Position numbers and translations under genes: made by a program | The notes under the pieces: model-generated | The model's database searches: none | Told to the model about the DNA's origin: nothing | What the model saw: the letters and a program-made list of their open reading frames with translations, nothing else | Part shown: positions 20,475-28,257 of the stretch, piece by piece | Layout of the letters: the number at the start of each line of letters is the position of its first letter | Position numbering within the stretch: position 1 is the stretch's first letter | Assembly: GCF_014268505.2 (NCBI RefSeq) | Contig: NZ_JABWQP020000003.1 | Span: 372,001 to 436,000, forward strand | From: Pseudomonas khorasanensis | GTDB taxonomy: Bacteria; Pseudomonadota; Gammaproteobacteria; Pseudomonadales; Pseudomonadaceae | Reading direction: 5' to 3' | DNA: 64,000 nt

Positions 20475-21425
20475 ATGTATGAAGCTCTCGGTGATCTGTC
20501 TCTCGATCTGTTGCGCGCCTTCGAGGCGGCCGCGAGGCATCGCAGCTTCACCGCAGCGGCGGTGGAGTTGGGCACAACACAGCCTGCCATCAGCCAGCAG
20601 ATCAAACGGCTCGAAGAGCAACTGGGTGCGCGGCTGTTTGACCGGATCTACCGTGGCATCGAGCTGACCGAAGTCGGTTCGATTCTTTTCGAGCAAGTTA
20701 GCGCCGGGTTGCAGAATATCGACGCAGGACTGAGTGCAATCAGTGCGCAGCAGCAACATGAAGTGCTGCAAGTCGCCACCGACTTTGCCTTTGCGGCGTA
20801 TTGGCTGATGCCGCGCCTGCATCGCTTCCACGAGGCCAATCCGCACATTGACGTCAGCCTCGTCACCAGCGAGCGCAATCACAACATGCTGCGCACCGAC
20901 ATAGATGTGGCAATCCTGTTCGGCGATGGGCGTTTTAAACAAGGCGAAAGCCATTGGCTGTTCAGCGAGGAAGTGTTTCCGGTGTGCAGTCCGCACTTGC
21001 TCAAGGACCGCGCCCTGCCCTTGCCGGCGCAGGCCTTGCTGGACTTCCCTCTGCTGCATCTGCGCGGCGAAAACAGCAGCAACTGGTTCGACTGGAGCCG
21101 GCTCTTTCGTGAATTGGGGATCAGCACGGCGCCGGCGCCCGGGCAGTTGCGCTTTGACAATTACACGCTGCTGATTCAAGCCGCCATTGGCGGCCAAGGC
21201 GTGGCGATTGGCTGGCGGCACCTTGTGGATAACCTGCTGACGCAAGGTTTGTTATGCCGGCCGATAGCCGAAACCACGCTGTCGCGCCTGGGTTATTACG
21301 TGGTGTTGCCACAGCGCAAACGACGGGGCGCGTTGATTCAGCTGTTCGTTGACTGGTTGAGGTCCGAGCAGGCGAGCAGTGCGCAATCGCTTAATGGTCT
21401 TGCCCTGCCTTCGATTGCGGTGTGA
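20475..21425 (+). CDS. betR: LysR-family regulator of choline-sulfate use
   Basis: This is a 316-residue LysR-type regulator with an N-terminal winged helix-turn-helix (residues about 10-70, AAARHRSFTAAAVELGTTQPAISQQIKRLEEQLG) and a periplasmic-binding-like effector domain. It is divergent from betC-choX, as in known choline-O-sulfate loci where the LysR protein activates betC. The effector is probably choline or choline sulfate. The symbol follows that locus organisation and is less certain than the family. Confidence 0.85.
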   Translation: MYEALGDLSLDLLRAFEAAARHRSFTAAAVELGTTQPAISQQIKRLEEQLGARLFDRIYRGIELTEVGSILFEQVSAGLQNIDAGLSAISAQQQHEVLQVATDFAFAAYWLMPRLHRFHEANPHIDVSLVTSERNHNMLRTDIDVAILFGDGRFKQGESHWLFSEEVFPVCSPHLLKDRALPLPAQALLDFPLLHLRGENSSNWFDWSRLFRELGISTAPAPGQLRFDNYTLLIQAAIGGQGVAIGWRHLVDNLLTQGLLCRPIAETTLSRLGYYVVLPQRKRRGALIQLFVDWLRSEQASSAQSLNGLALPSIAV

Positions 21426-21448
21426 AGAGCCAAGGATCGGACGATCTT

Positions 21449-22114
21449 TTACAGATCTGAAGCCGCCACAAAATTTACATGCTCGCCAACATGCAGATTC
21501 AGCCTCAGCTCATCGGCAATCCCCACCGCCACACGATTCAGGCGCTCCAGTGGTTCGGCTAGGCCTGGTTCCAGATTGCCGCCCACCTGACTGAAATGCT
21601 CAATGGTCAGCCCCGCCACGCCGTGTGGCGCGTTGACCAGCGTCCACTGCAGTTGGCTGCTTTGCACGGCTTCGAGCATTTCCTCGGCGGCATGACGTTG
21701 CAGGCTGTCATCGCCGTCGGACTCATCGAGTACACCGAAATTGCCGACCAGAAAAAGCCGGGGGACGCTAGCCAGTTGCAAGCCGTCCACTAACGCATCG
21801 ACGGCCAGAACCTGTTCGACTGGCCCAAGCGTCACCGAGCGTTCCACATGGTCGCTGCTGAAGGGCAAACCCGGCGCGTCGAGCAGACAGATCACCGCTG
21901 AAGTCCCCGCCACGCTCTGGTTAACCCGCTCGGCGTCAAACAAATTACCGGTTTTGGTACGAAGCCCCGGACGCGGCGCGAGTGCAGTGAGATCGTCGAG
22001 AATGACGATGACTTCGTGTTGTCGTCGCAGCAGCTCAGCCATCAACGCACCGCCCAGGCTACTCATGGCACCATAGAGCACCACTTTCACCACGGGGGTT
22101 TCGGCATTTCTCAT
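21449..22114 (-). CDS. NAD(P)-binding Rossmann-fold protein (NmrA/atypical SDR type)
   Basis: This 221-residue cytoplasmic protein opens with a Rossmann motif variant (VVLYGAMSSLGGALMAELLRR) in place of the usual GxxGxxG. It has the layout of atypical short-chain dehydrogenases such as NmrA or NAD(P)H-binding proteins. No catalytic Y-x3-K pair is evident, so it may sense nucleotide rather than catalyse. ATG at 22114 follows AAAGGA. It is divergent from the DOPA-dioxygenase-family gene. Substrate unknown. Confidence 0.7.
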   Translation of the reverse strand: MRNAETPVVKVVLYGAMSSLGGALMAELLRRQHEVIVILDDLTALAPRPGLRTKTGNLFDAERVNQSVAGTSAVICLLDAPGLPFSSDHVERSVTLGPVEQVLAVDALVDGLQLASVPRLFLVGNFGVLDESDGDDSLQRHAAEEMLEAVQSSQLQWTLVNAPHGVAGLTIEHFSQVGGNLEPGLAEPLERLNRVAVGIADELRLNLHVGEHVNFVAASDL

Positions 22115-22196
22115 GGCTGATCCTTTTTTTAAACCCTTGTAAGGCATCAGACACACGGTCTACATCGAGGGTTCGAACCGATTCAGAGGGTTTGCG

Positions 22197-22523
22197 ATGC
22201 ACACGATAAAGGGCTATCACGCCCACGTTTATTTTGACGCCGGCACCCTCGGGCAGGCCCGTGCCTTGTGCGAGCGCGCCGCGCAATTGTTTGCGGTGAA
22301 AATGGGCCGCGTGCATGAAAGGCCGGTCGGGCCGCATCCGGACTGGAGCTGCCAACTGGCCTTCGGTCCCGAACTGATCGGCGACGTGCTGCCGTGGCTG
22401 GCGCTCAACCGTAAGGGGCTGGTGGTGTTCCTCCACCCAGAGACCGGCGATGACCTGATTGATCACACCGAACATGCGATCTGGATGGGCGCGGTGCGGC
22501 CGCTGGATTTGTCGGTTTTTTAA
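22197..22523 (+). CDS. DOPA 4,5-dioxygenase family protein
   Basis: This is a 108-residue cytosolic protein matching the small bacterial members of the DOPA 4,5-dioxygenase family (extradiol cleavage, Amanita DodA type). The N-terminal GYHAHVYFD with its His pair and the central GPHPDWSCQLAF and LNRKGLVVFLHPETGD segments are the conserved metal and substrate regions. The in vivo substrate in Pseudomonas is unknown. Its end overlaps the convergent GFA gene by four bases. Confidence 0.85.
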   Translation: MHTIKGYHAHVYFDAGTLGQARALCERAAQLFAVKMGRVHERPVGPHPDWSCQLAFGPELIGDVLPWLALNRKGLVVFLHPETGDDLIDHTEHAIWMGAVRPLDLSVF

Positions 22524-22930
22524 TCAAGCGTTTCCTCGGCTTCGCCCGGCAGGTGTTCATCCAGATGCAGCCAGGGTAATTGGCTGTCGGTCCAGATATG
22601 CCTTTGGGCCGGCGCCCGTTCCGGGTGATCCAGCGTAGCAATGGTTACGTCGATGCTGGCCGGGCTGAGCGATGTCACCAATGCCAGATGCGCACCGCAA
22701 TCCGGACAGAAGAACCGCGCGCAACTGGCCGATGAGTCGTATCGCGCCGGCGTTCCGGTCAGCCATCGAAAATTCGCGGTTGGCACGGTGATCCAGGTGG
22801 TGACGATGCCGCCGCTGACCTTGCGGCAGATCGAGCAATGACAATGAGCAATGTCCTGCAATGCCCCGCTGAACTGATAGCGGATGTGTCCACAGTGACA
22901 GCCCCCGCTGTGTTCCCCGTTCTTCTCCAT
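22520..22930 (-). CDS. GFA-family protein (CENP-V/glutathione-dependent formaldehyde-activating)
   Basis: This is a 136-residue zinc-binding GFA-fold protein. The metal ligands are visible as C-H-C-G near residue 11 (GGCHCGHIRYQFSG), CHCSICRK near 29, and FFCPDCGAHL near 75. The family includes Gfa and S-(hydroxymethyl)glutathione synthase, but most members have no proven activity, so only the fold is called. The ATG at 22930 is chosen because homology begins there; an in-frame ATG at 22966 is an alternative. Convergent with the DOPA-dioxygenase-family gene. Confidence 0.85.
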   Translation of the reverse strand: MEKNGEHSGGCHCGHIRYQFSGALQDIAHCHCSICRKVSGGIVTTWITVPTANFRWLTGTPARYDSSASCARFFCPDCGAHLALVTSLSPASIDVTIATLDHPERAPAQRHIWTDSQLPWLHLDEHLPGEAEETLD

Positions 22931-23256
22931 CGCCACTTTCTCCCGTTTTATTGGCTCTTGTCGCATCCGACCGCCGGTAAACCGTTCATTCAACGCGTTG
23001 AGCAACGAAAGGTAGCTGAAAGCTTCCCCGATTAGGATCGCCTCACTTCCGGCGACAGACCGGTTGGCCAACGCGTGTGATGCCTCGCACGCCCGGCCCA
23101 ATTAACAACAACAATGGTGATTCTGATGTCCTCTGCAACCCGCCGCTTCCCCTGCTTTTTGCTTGCAACTCCTCCCGTACGCCTCGTGCTTCCCGTTCTG
23201 CGCTGATCCGACCGATCCGCTCATTTAACTAGCCGCGCTACGCCTGGAGTATTCCG
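22931..23256 (+). promoter_or_regulatory. Leader region of the citrate transporter with CA motif and short leader ORF
   Basis: This 326-base gap holds AACAACAACAA at 23104-23114, a catabolite-activity motif of the kind bound by Hfq with Crc (consensus AANAANAA). It directly abuts an ATG at 23114 that opens a 30-codon frame ending at 23206 (starting MVILMSSATRRFPCFLLA). The transporter ATG is at 23257. Carbon-catabolite control of citrate uptake is expected in Pseudomonas; the leader ORF is not proven. Confidence 0.5.
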
Positions 23257-24564
23257 ATGCTGACTTTCCTTGGCTTCGCCATGGTCATCACGTTCATGTT
23301 TCTGATCATGACCAAGCGCCTGTCCGCGCTGATCGCTCTGATCATTATCCCGATCGTGTTTGCCCTTTTCGGTGGTTTTGCGCCGAAAATCGGCCCGATG
23401 ATGCTCGAAGGCATCACCAAACTTGCGCCAACCGGCGTGATGTTGATGTTTGCGATTCTTTACTTCGCATTGATGATCGACTCCGGCCTGTTCGACCCGG
23501 CCGTGCGCAAGATCCTCAAGCTGGTCAAAGGCGATCCGTTGAAGGTTTCGGTCGGTACCGCCGTATTGGCGCTCGTCGTTTCCCTTGATGGTGACGGCGC
23601 GACCACTTACATGATCTGTGTGGCCGCGATGCTGCCGCTCTACAGCCGCATCGGCATGAGCCCGCGAATCATGGCCGGCCTGATCATCCTCGCCGGTGGC
23701 GTGATGAACATGACCCCGTGGGGTGGCCCGACCGCCCGTGCGGCGAGTGCGCTGCATGTCGACCCGTCGGACATTTTCGTGCCGATGATCCCGGCCATGG
23801 CCGCAGGCGTGCTGGCGATCCTGGTGATTGCCTACTTCTACGGCAAGCGTGAGCGCGCCCGTCTGGGCGAATTGCAACTGGTGGGCGACGATGTCGATCA
23901 CAGTGAAATCAGCGTCTCGCAGTTCCCCGATGCCCGCCGTCCGAAACTGATCTGGTTCAACGGCGCGCTGACCTTCGGCCTGATGTGCACCCTGATCGCC
24001 GGTCTGTTGCCGCTGCCAGTGCTGTTCATGGTGGCGTTCAGTATTGCCATGATCGTCAACTACCCTTGCCTGCAAATGCAGAAGGATCGCGTTGCCGCTC
24101 ACTCCGGTAGCGTGCTGGCAGTGGTCGGGCTGATCTTTGCGGCGGGGATCTTCACCGGTATCCTGTCGGGCACCGGCATGGTCGATGCGATGTCCAAGAG
24201 CCTGTTGGCGGTGATTCCGGATTTCCTCGGCCCGTACCTTGCAGTCATCACGGCGCTGGTGAGCATGCCGTTCACCTTTTTCATGTCCAACGACGCGTTC
24301 TACTATGGCGTGTTGCCGGTGTTGGCCGAGGCCGCCAGTCACTACGGGATCACCGCAGTGGAAATGGCCCGTGCCTCGATCGTCGGTCAGCCCGTCCACT
24401 TGCTGAGCCCGTTGGTGCCATCGACTTACCTGTTGGTGGCCCTGGCCGGGATTGATTTTGGTGACCACCAGCGTTTCACCCTGAAATGGGCGATCCTGGT
24501 TTGTATCTGCATTCTGATTGCTGCGCTGTTGTTGGGGACTTTCCCGATGTTCAGCACTCTATAA
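23257..24564 (+). CDS. CitMHS-family metal-citrate transporter
   Basis: This is a 435-residue inner-membrane secondary transporter of the citrate-Mg2+:H+/citrate-Ca2+:H+ symporter family. About 12 hydrophobic segments span the whole length, starting MLTFLGFAMVITFMFLIMTK. Conserved features include VSLDGDGATTYMI near residue 110, NMTPWGGPTARAA near 155 and the FMSNDAFYYGVLP block near 345. GGAG lies upstream of the ATG. A terminator follows. It probably imports citrate with a divalent cation. Confidence 0.92.
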   Translation: MLTFLGFAMVITFMFLIMTKRLSALIALIIIPIVFALFGGFAPKIGPMMLEGITKLAPTGVMLMFAILYFALMIDSGLFDPAVRKILKLVKGDPLKVSVGTAVLALVVSLDGDGATTYMICVAAMLPLYSRIGMSPRIMAGLIILAGGVMNMTPWGGPTARAASALHVDPSDIFVPMIPAMAAGVLAILVIAYFYGKRERARLGELQLVGDDVDHSEISVSQFPDARRPKLIWFNGALTFGLMCTLIAGLLPLPVLFMVAFSIAMIVNYPCLQMQKDRVAAHSGSVLAVVGLIFAAGIFTGILSGTGMVDAMSKSLLAVIPDFLGPYLAVITALVSMPFTFFMSNDAFYYGVLPVLAEAASHYGITAVEMARASIVGQPVHLLSPLVPSTYLLVALAGIDFGDHQRFTLKWAILVCICILIAALLLGTFPMFSTL

Positions 24565-24584
24565 GTCCAAGACTCACCGTTTCG

Positions 24585-24620
24585 GGTCCTGGCTTCGCGG
24601 TTTGAAGCCCGGACCTTTTT
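24585..24620 (+). terminator. Rho-independent terminator after the citrate transporter
   Basis: GGTCC-T-GGCTTC and GAAGCC-C-GGACC form an 11-bp stem with one internal mismatch around a 7-base loop, followed by TTTTT. It separates the citrate transporter from terC. Confidence 0.8.
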
Positions 24621-24649
24621 CGGTTTAACAATCGCTCAAAGGAATACAC

Positions 24650-25417
24650 ATGGAATGGCTGACCAACCCTGAGATCTGGGTTGCCTTCTTCACCCTGACG
24701 GCCCTGGAAATCGTCCTCGGCATCGATAACATCATCATGATTTCGATCCTGGTCAGCCGCATGCCCAAGCACATGCAGCAGCGCACCCGGATCTTCGGTC
24801 TTGGCCTGGCCATGGTCACGCGGATCCTGTTGCTGCTGTCGATCACCTGGGTCATGCGCCTCACCGCCGACCTGTTCGAAGTCTTCGGCCAGGGCATTTC
24901 CGGCCGCGACCTGATCCTGTTCTTCGGTGGTCTGTTCCTGCTGTGGAAGAGCTCGCAGGAGATGTACCACGCGCTGGAGGGCGAAGACGAGAGCGACGAC
25001 GCGCCGTCGGGCAAGGGCGGCAATTTCCTGTACACCATCATTCAGATTGCGATCATCGACATCGTTTTCTCGCTGGACTCGGTGATCACGGCGGTGGGCA
25101 TGGTTTCCCACGTTCCGGTCATGGTCGCGGCGATCGTCGTGGCCGTGCTGGTGATGATGTTGGCTGCGGGCAAGATCAGCGAATTCATCGACAAGCACCC
25201 GTCGCTGAAAATGCTCGCGCTGTCGTTCCTGCTGGTGGTCGGTACCGTATTGATCGCCGAATCGTTCGACGTGCACGTGCCGAAGGGCTACGTCTACTTC
25301 GCCATGGCGTTCTCGCTGGCGGTGGAAGCGATCAACATCAAACTGCGCGGCGCGATGGACCGGAAAAAGAAACAGCAGGATCCGGTGAAACTGCGCAAGG
25401 ATTTTTCGGGACAGTAA
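24650..25417 (+). CDS. TerC-family integral membrane protein
   Basis: This is a 255-residue inner-membrane protein of the TerC/Alx family. Members act in tellurite resistance or in manganese export. Seven or so hydrophobic segments are present. The two conserved acidic motifs are LGIDNIIMISIL near residue 24 and FSLDSVITAVGM near 142. They are separated by a charged loop (ALEGEDESDDAPSGK). It stands alone after a terminator; no manganese riboswitch is visible in the short 5' region. Exact substrate is unknown. Confidence 0.9.
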   Translation: MEWLTNPEIWVAFFTLTALEIVLGIDNIIMISILVSRMPKHMQQRTRIFGLGLAMVTRILLLLSITWVMRLTADLFEVFGQGISGRDLILFFGGLFLLWKSSQEMYHALEGEDESDDAPSGKGGNFLYTIIQIAIIDIVFSLDSVITAVGMVSHVPVMVAAIVVAVLVMMLAAGKISEFIDKHPSLKMLALSFLLVVGTVLIAESFDVHVPKGYVYFAMAFSLAVEAINIKLRGAMDRKKKQQDPVKLRKDFSGQ

Positions 25418-25444
25418 TCCCGTAGTCCGCTTACACGCTATACC

Positions 25445-25534
25445 TGTGGGAGCGAGCCTGCTCGCGAATGCGGTAGATCAGTCAATATTGTTGCCGACTG
25501 ACCCACCGCTTTCGCGAGCAGGCTCGCTCCCACA
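25445..25534. repeat. REPIN 3 (inverted REP pair)
   Basis: TGTGGGAGCGAGCCTGCTCG and its mirror copy CGAGCAGGCTCGCTCCCACA enclose about 45 bases. It lies in the 355-base gap between terC and the PAAR gene; the rest of that gap (25535-25772) holds only a weak hairpin near 25715-25735 and an RBS. Confidence 0.9.
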
Positions 25535-25772
25535 GTCGTTTCTGCCTTCAGGCAGTCGGAACGAGGTTGTCCAACACGGACGTAACGCGGCGTGTGCTTA
25601 AACACCCAGCACAATCTGCGTTTAACACCGTTCAAAACATCAGCTCCCACAGGTTCTTCATTGCTCCCACGGTTGCGCATGGCGATCATCGGTCGAGGGG
25701 ATTTAAGGTTGACGCTTAACGCTTCGCTCGTTAGCGTGCCCCGCTCGCCTCAACGACATACAAGGAACGTTC

Positions 25773-26270
25773 ATGTCTGGAAAACCCGCCGCGCGCGTCA
25801 CGGACCCGACCACCTGCCCGCTGCCCGGCCACGGCACCAACCCGATTGCCAGCGGTTCCGGCGATGTCTTTTTCAATGGTCTCGCCGCCGCTCGCTTAGG
25901 CGATCAGTGCACTTGCGGCCAGGCACTCAGCGGCGCCTTTTCGTCGACCGTTTTTATAAACGGCAAAAACGCCATGACCCTCGACAGCACCGCCAGCCAT
26001 GGCGGGGTGGTGATCGGCGGCTCAGCTAACGTGATCATCGGCAGCTCGCACACCCCCGCGCCGTTCGTTCCGCCGTTGCCGATCATTGGTCAGCCAGTGG
26101 TCGAATTCAAAGCGGTCAGCGCCGGCAACGGCGAACCCATCGCCGAACAGGGCTACGAAATCGAAACCGCCGAAGGCCGCATCGTCAAAGGCCTGACCAA
26201 TGCGCAGGGGATGACCCAGAGCGTTGCGACCCTGCAGCCCGATCTCGCCGTCGTACGCTGGACCGCCTGA
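25773..26270 (+). CDS. PAAR-domain type VI secretion spike protein
   Basis: PAAR proteins cap the VgrG spike of type VI secretion systems and carry toxins. The first 95 residues form the PAAR domain (AARVTDPTTCPLPGHG, SGSGDVFFNGLAAARLGDQCTCG, ASHGGVVIGGSANVIIG), with the His and Cys residues of the zinc tip. Residues 96-165 add an extension with a G-Y-E-I ... G-x-T-x-x-x-G-M-T pattern often seen in T6SS cargo. AAGGAA precedes the ATG. It is the first of three tightly spaced genes; no vgrG or structural T6SS genes are in the window. Confidence 0.9.
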   Translation: MSGKPAARVTDPTTCPLPGHGTNPIASGSGDVFFNGLAAARLGDQCTCGQALSGAFSSTVFINGKNAMTLDSTASHGGVVIGGSANVIIGSSHTPAPFVPPLPIIGQPVVEFKAVSAGNGEPIAEQGYEIETAEGRIVKGLTNAQGMTQSVATLQPDLAVVRWTA

Positions 26271-26287
26271 GCTTCAAGGAAGAACCA

Positions 26288-27445
26288 ATGACTGCACAAT
26301 GCATCGCGCCAGACGATCTGGACATGAAAAAACTCTGGGACAGCACCTGTGAGCTGCCCACCTGCAAACGCGAAACCAGCACCGCCGGCCCCAACCCGAA
26401 AACCCGCGTCGAAGTCCCGCTGCTGACCTGCAACTGCCTGTGGCGCCGCTTCCAGAAAGAAGCCGAAGACTGGGTCGCCCCCGGCGGCGTCCTCATCGCC
26501 GACCCCCAGGCCCGCAACCGCAAAATCAACGCTGCCTACGCGCAGCTGTGGCTGGCGGATAACCGCTTTCAGTGGGCAGGGTTGGCGGCGTTCGCTTCTA
26601 AGCAGGTGGGGTGTGGCTTGATCCACGCTACCAAACTGCAAACCGCCATTGCTGCGCAGAAGGCTGCACAGGAAAAGCTGCGAACCGCCCCATCGGGAAC
26701 CTTGTTTGAAGGTTTCGGATTCAAGTTCAGCAAAACCAATCCTGAGGTTGAACAGGAACTTGAGAAAGCCCGAGCGGCAAACCCGATGCCGACCGAGGAC
26801 ATCACTTTCGGCGACAACCCACGCTCAGTGGTTCAGCAGCAGCTGGACTATGTGTATGAGATGTTGGCGCTGGGTAATACGTCGCTGTTTCTGGACGTTT
26901 ATCCGTTGCACCGGTTTTTCATGGTGCGGGGGTACAAGGAGATGGAGAAGTGTTTGAGAAGCCGGCGTGGCATTGAGAAGGATGTAATGTGGCCGATAGC
27001 GGGTAAGGTGCAGTTTGGGATCGATGCGGGTGAGATTTACCGAACCTTTGAAGCGATTGATGCCGGTGAAATTGTCGAAAGCGTTCAGCAGATGGCACGA
27101 CACGAACAGTTGAATATCTTGCAGCCCGCAATGTATGAGGATACGCAATTTGCAACACTGATGCGCGGTACCCATGCAGGCAACTACGTATCCGTGGTGA
27201 CGGGTATGTTCTCTGGTGCAGCCGAGGAAATTCAACTAACGCTTGCTAGTCAGTGCAAGGCTCCCGATAACAGACAAGTTTCATTTTCCAAGAATCCTAT
27301 CGCTAATCTCGCGGACAGGGATCAGCGAATGGAGTTCGTGTTACGGGCTGCTGGCCAATTTGATGCCTTGCTCAAGAATCCAGCGACTCGGGCTCAACTG
27401 AAACAGTCGATCACGGATATTGCTAGCGGGGGCGGAATAAAGTGA
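26288..27445 (+). CDS. DUF2515-like protein, candidate T6SS effector
   Basis: This is a 385-residue protein starting 17 bases after the PAAR gene. The segment NRKINAAYAQLWLADNRFQWAGLAAFASKQVG (about residues 78-110) resembles the conserved N-x3-AY ... F-x-WAGLAAFAS core of DUF2515 proteins. No signal peptide is seen. Two hydrophobic stretches are too polar to be sure membrane segments. Location directly behind PAAR and before an overlapping membrane protein fits an effector with its immunity gene. The biochemical activity is unknown. Base composition becomes more AT-rich in its second half. Confidence 0.65.
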   Translation: MTAQCIAPDDLDMKKLWDSTCELPTCKRETSTAGPNPKTRVEVPLLTCNCLWRRFQKEAEDWVAPGGVLIADPQARNRKINAAYAQLWLADNRFQWAGLAAFASKQVGCGLIHATKLQTAIAAQKAAQEKLRTAPSGTLFEGFGFKFSKTNPEVEQELEKARAANPMPTEDITFGDNPRSVVQQQLDYVYEMLALGNTSLFLDVYPLHRFFMVRGYKEMEKCLRSRRGIEKDVMWPIAGKVQFGIDAGEIYRTFEAIDAGEIVESVQQMARHEQLNILQPAMYEDTQFATLMRGTHAGNYVSVVTGMFSGAAEEIQLTLASQCKAPDNRQVSFSKNPIANLADRDQRMEFVLRAAGQFDALLKNPATRAQLKQSITDIASGGGIK

Positions 27446-28080
27446 CGATTATTTCGCGTCAATTGGCATCTGCCGGGACTGGGATAGCGCTCGTTCTGGC
27501 GGTTGTTGTCGCCTACTCCATGTCTGGTGTCGACAGGATCTACGCTCATATTGGCAAGCCATACGCCGAAGTCGTCAAAGACTCCAGTTTCCCCGTTGAA
27601 CGAAAAACAGCCATATATCCAAGTGACCCTCCCAAGGCCGACTCGACCTGGATAAGCAGCCCGGTCGTGATTACTTTTGATGATCCCGAGCATGGCTTTA
27701 CCTTGCCCAAAACAATCTACGGCGCGGTGGGCTATACCAAGGGAAAAGTAGACGGCATAACGACGTCGCCAATGGTTGAATCGCTTCCCTTCGATAAGAC
27801 AGCTGCGCTCTTGGACGAGCTGCAAACGATGTTCAAAAGTGCCGGTTGGGCTCCTGAATCTGCGGGGGGAAACGATTGGATCAAGGTGTCGAGCGATGAT
27901 GAGAAACGACAGCTGCAAGCCAAGCTTTTCGAAAGGGCGGATGGGGTGATCCTCTTGGTACCTCACAAGTACAGCCTACTGCTGCACGTCAAATGCTATG
28001 TGCGTTGTGATGAGAGGAACGTGGATACGGCCAGATATTTAATTGATGTTGGTCTGAGCAGGGATCATTTCAGTGATTGA
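27442..28080 (+). CDS. Membrane-anchored candidate immunity protein
   Basis: This is a 212-residue protein with one N-terminal hydrophobic segment (about residues 8-28, LASAGTGIALVLAVVVAYSM) and a periplasmic-looking remainder containing two late cysteines (CYVRC). Its GTG start overlaps the stop of the effector candidate by four bases (GTGA), so the two are translationally coupled. It is less GC-rich than the core genes around. No family is recognised; the immunity role is inferred from position, anchor and coupling. Confidence 0.6.
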   Translation: MTIISRQLASAGTGIALVLAVVVAYSMSGVDRIYAHIGKPYAEVVKDSSFPVERKTAIYPSDPPKADSTWISSPVVITFDDPEHGFTLPKTIYGAVGYTKGKVDGITTSPMVESLPFDKTAALLDELQTMFKSAGWAPESAGGNDWIKVSSDDEKRQLQAKLFERADGVILLVPHKYSLLLHVKCYVRCDERNVDTARYLIDVGLSRDHFSD

Positions 28081-28213
28081 GCACCGCGCAGGTAAGCGAA
28101 GCACCGTTTTCATGACACTTTTGTTTCAATCCATTCTTTAGCTGTGCAATGCTGGCGCCGAGACCGTTAGCCAACTACAGCTTAAGTATCACAACGTAGA
28201 AACCGCGCGGTGC
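28081..28213. repeat. Nine-base inverted repeat flanking the gap after the PAAR cassette
   Basis: GCACCGCGC at 28081-28089 and its exact reverse complement GCGCGGTGC at 28205-28213 flank 115 bases with no gene. This could mark a recombination boundary of the cassette or be chance in GC-rich DNA. Confidence 0.3.
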
Positions 28214-28257
28214 CGTCCACTTGCCCCTCTGGGGCGCTGCTACTACAGGGGGTCTGC

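Noticed and set aside
24565..24649. yybP-ykoY manganese riboswitch before terC
   Set aside because: The gap is only 85 bases, mostly a terminator, and lacks the conserved loops of that riboswitch.
28081..28257. Pho box upstream of the Na/Pi cotransporter
   Set aside because: Only a single TGTCAT half-site (reverse strand) near 28115; two direct repeats with proper spacing are required.
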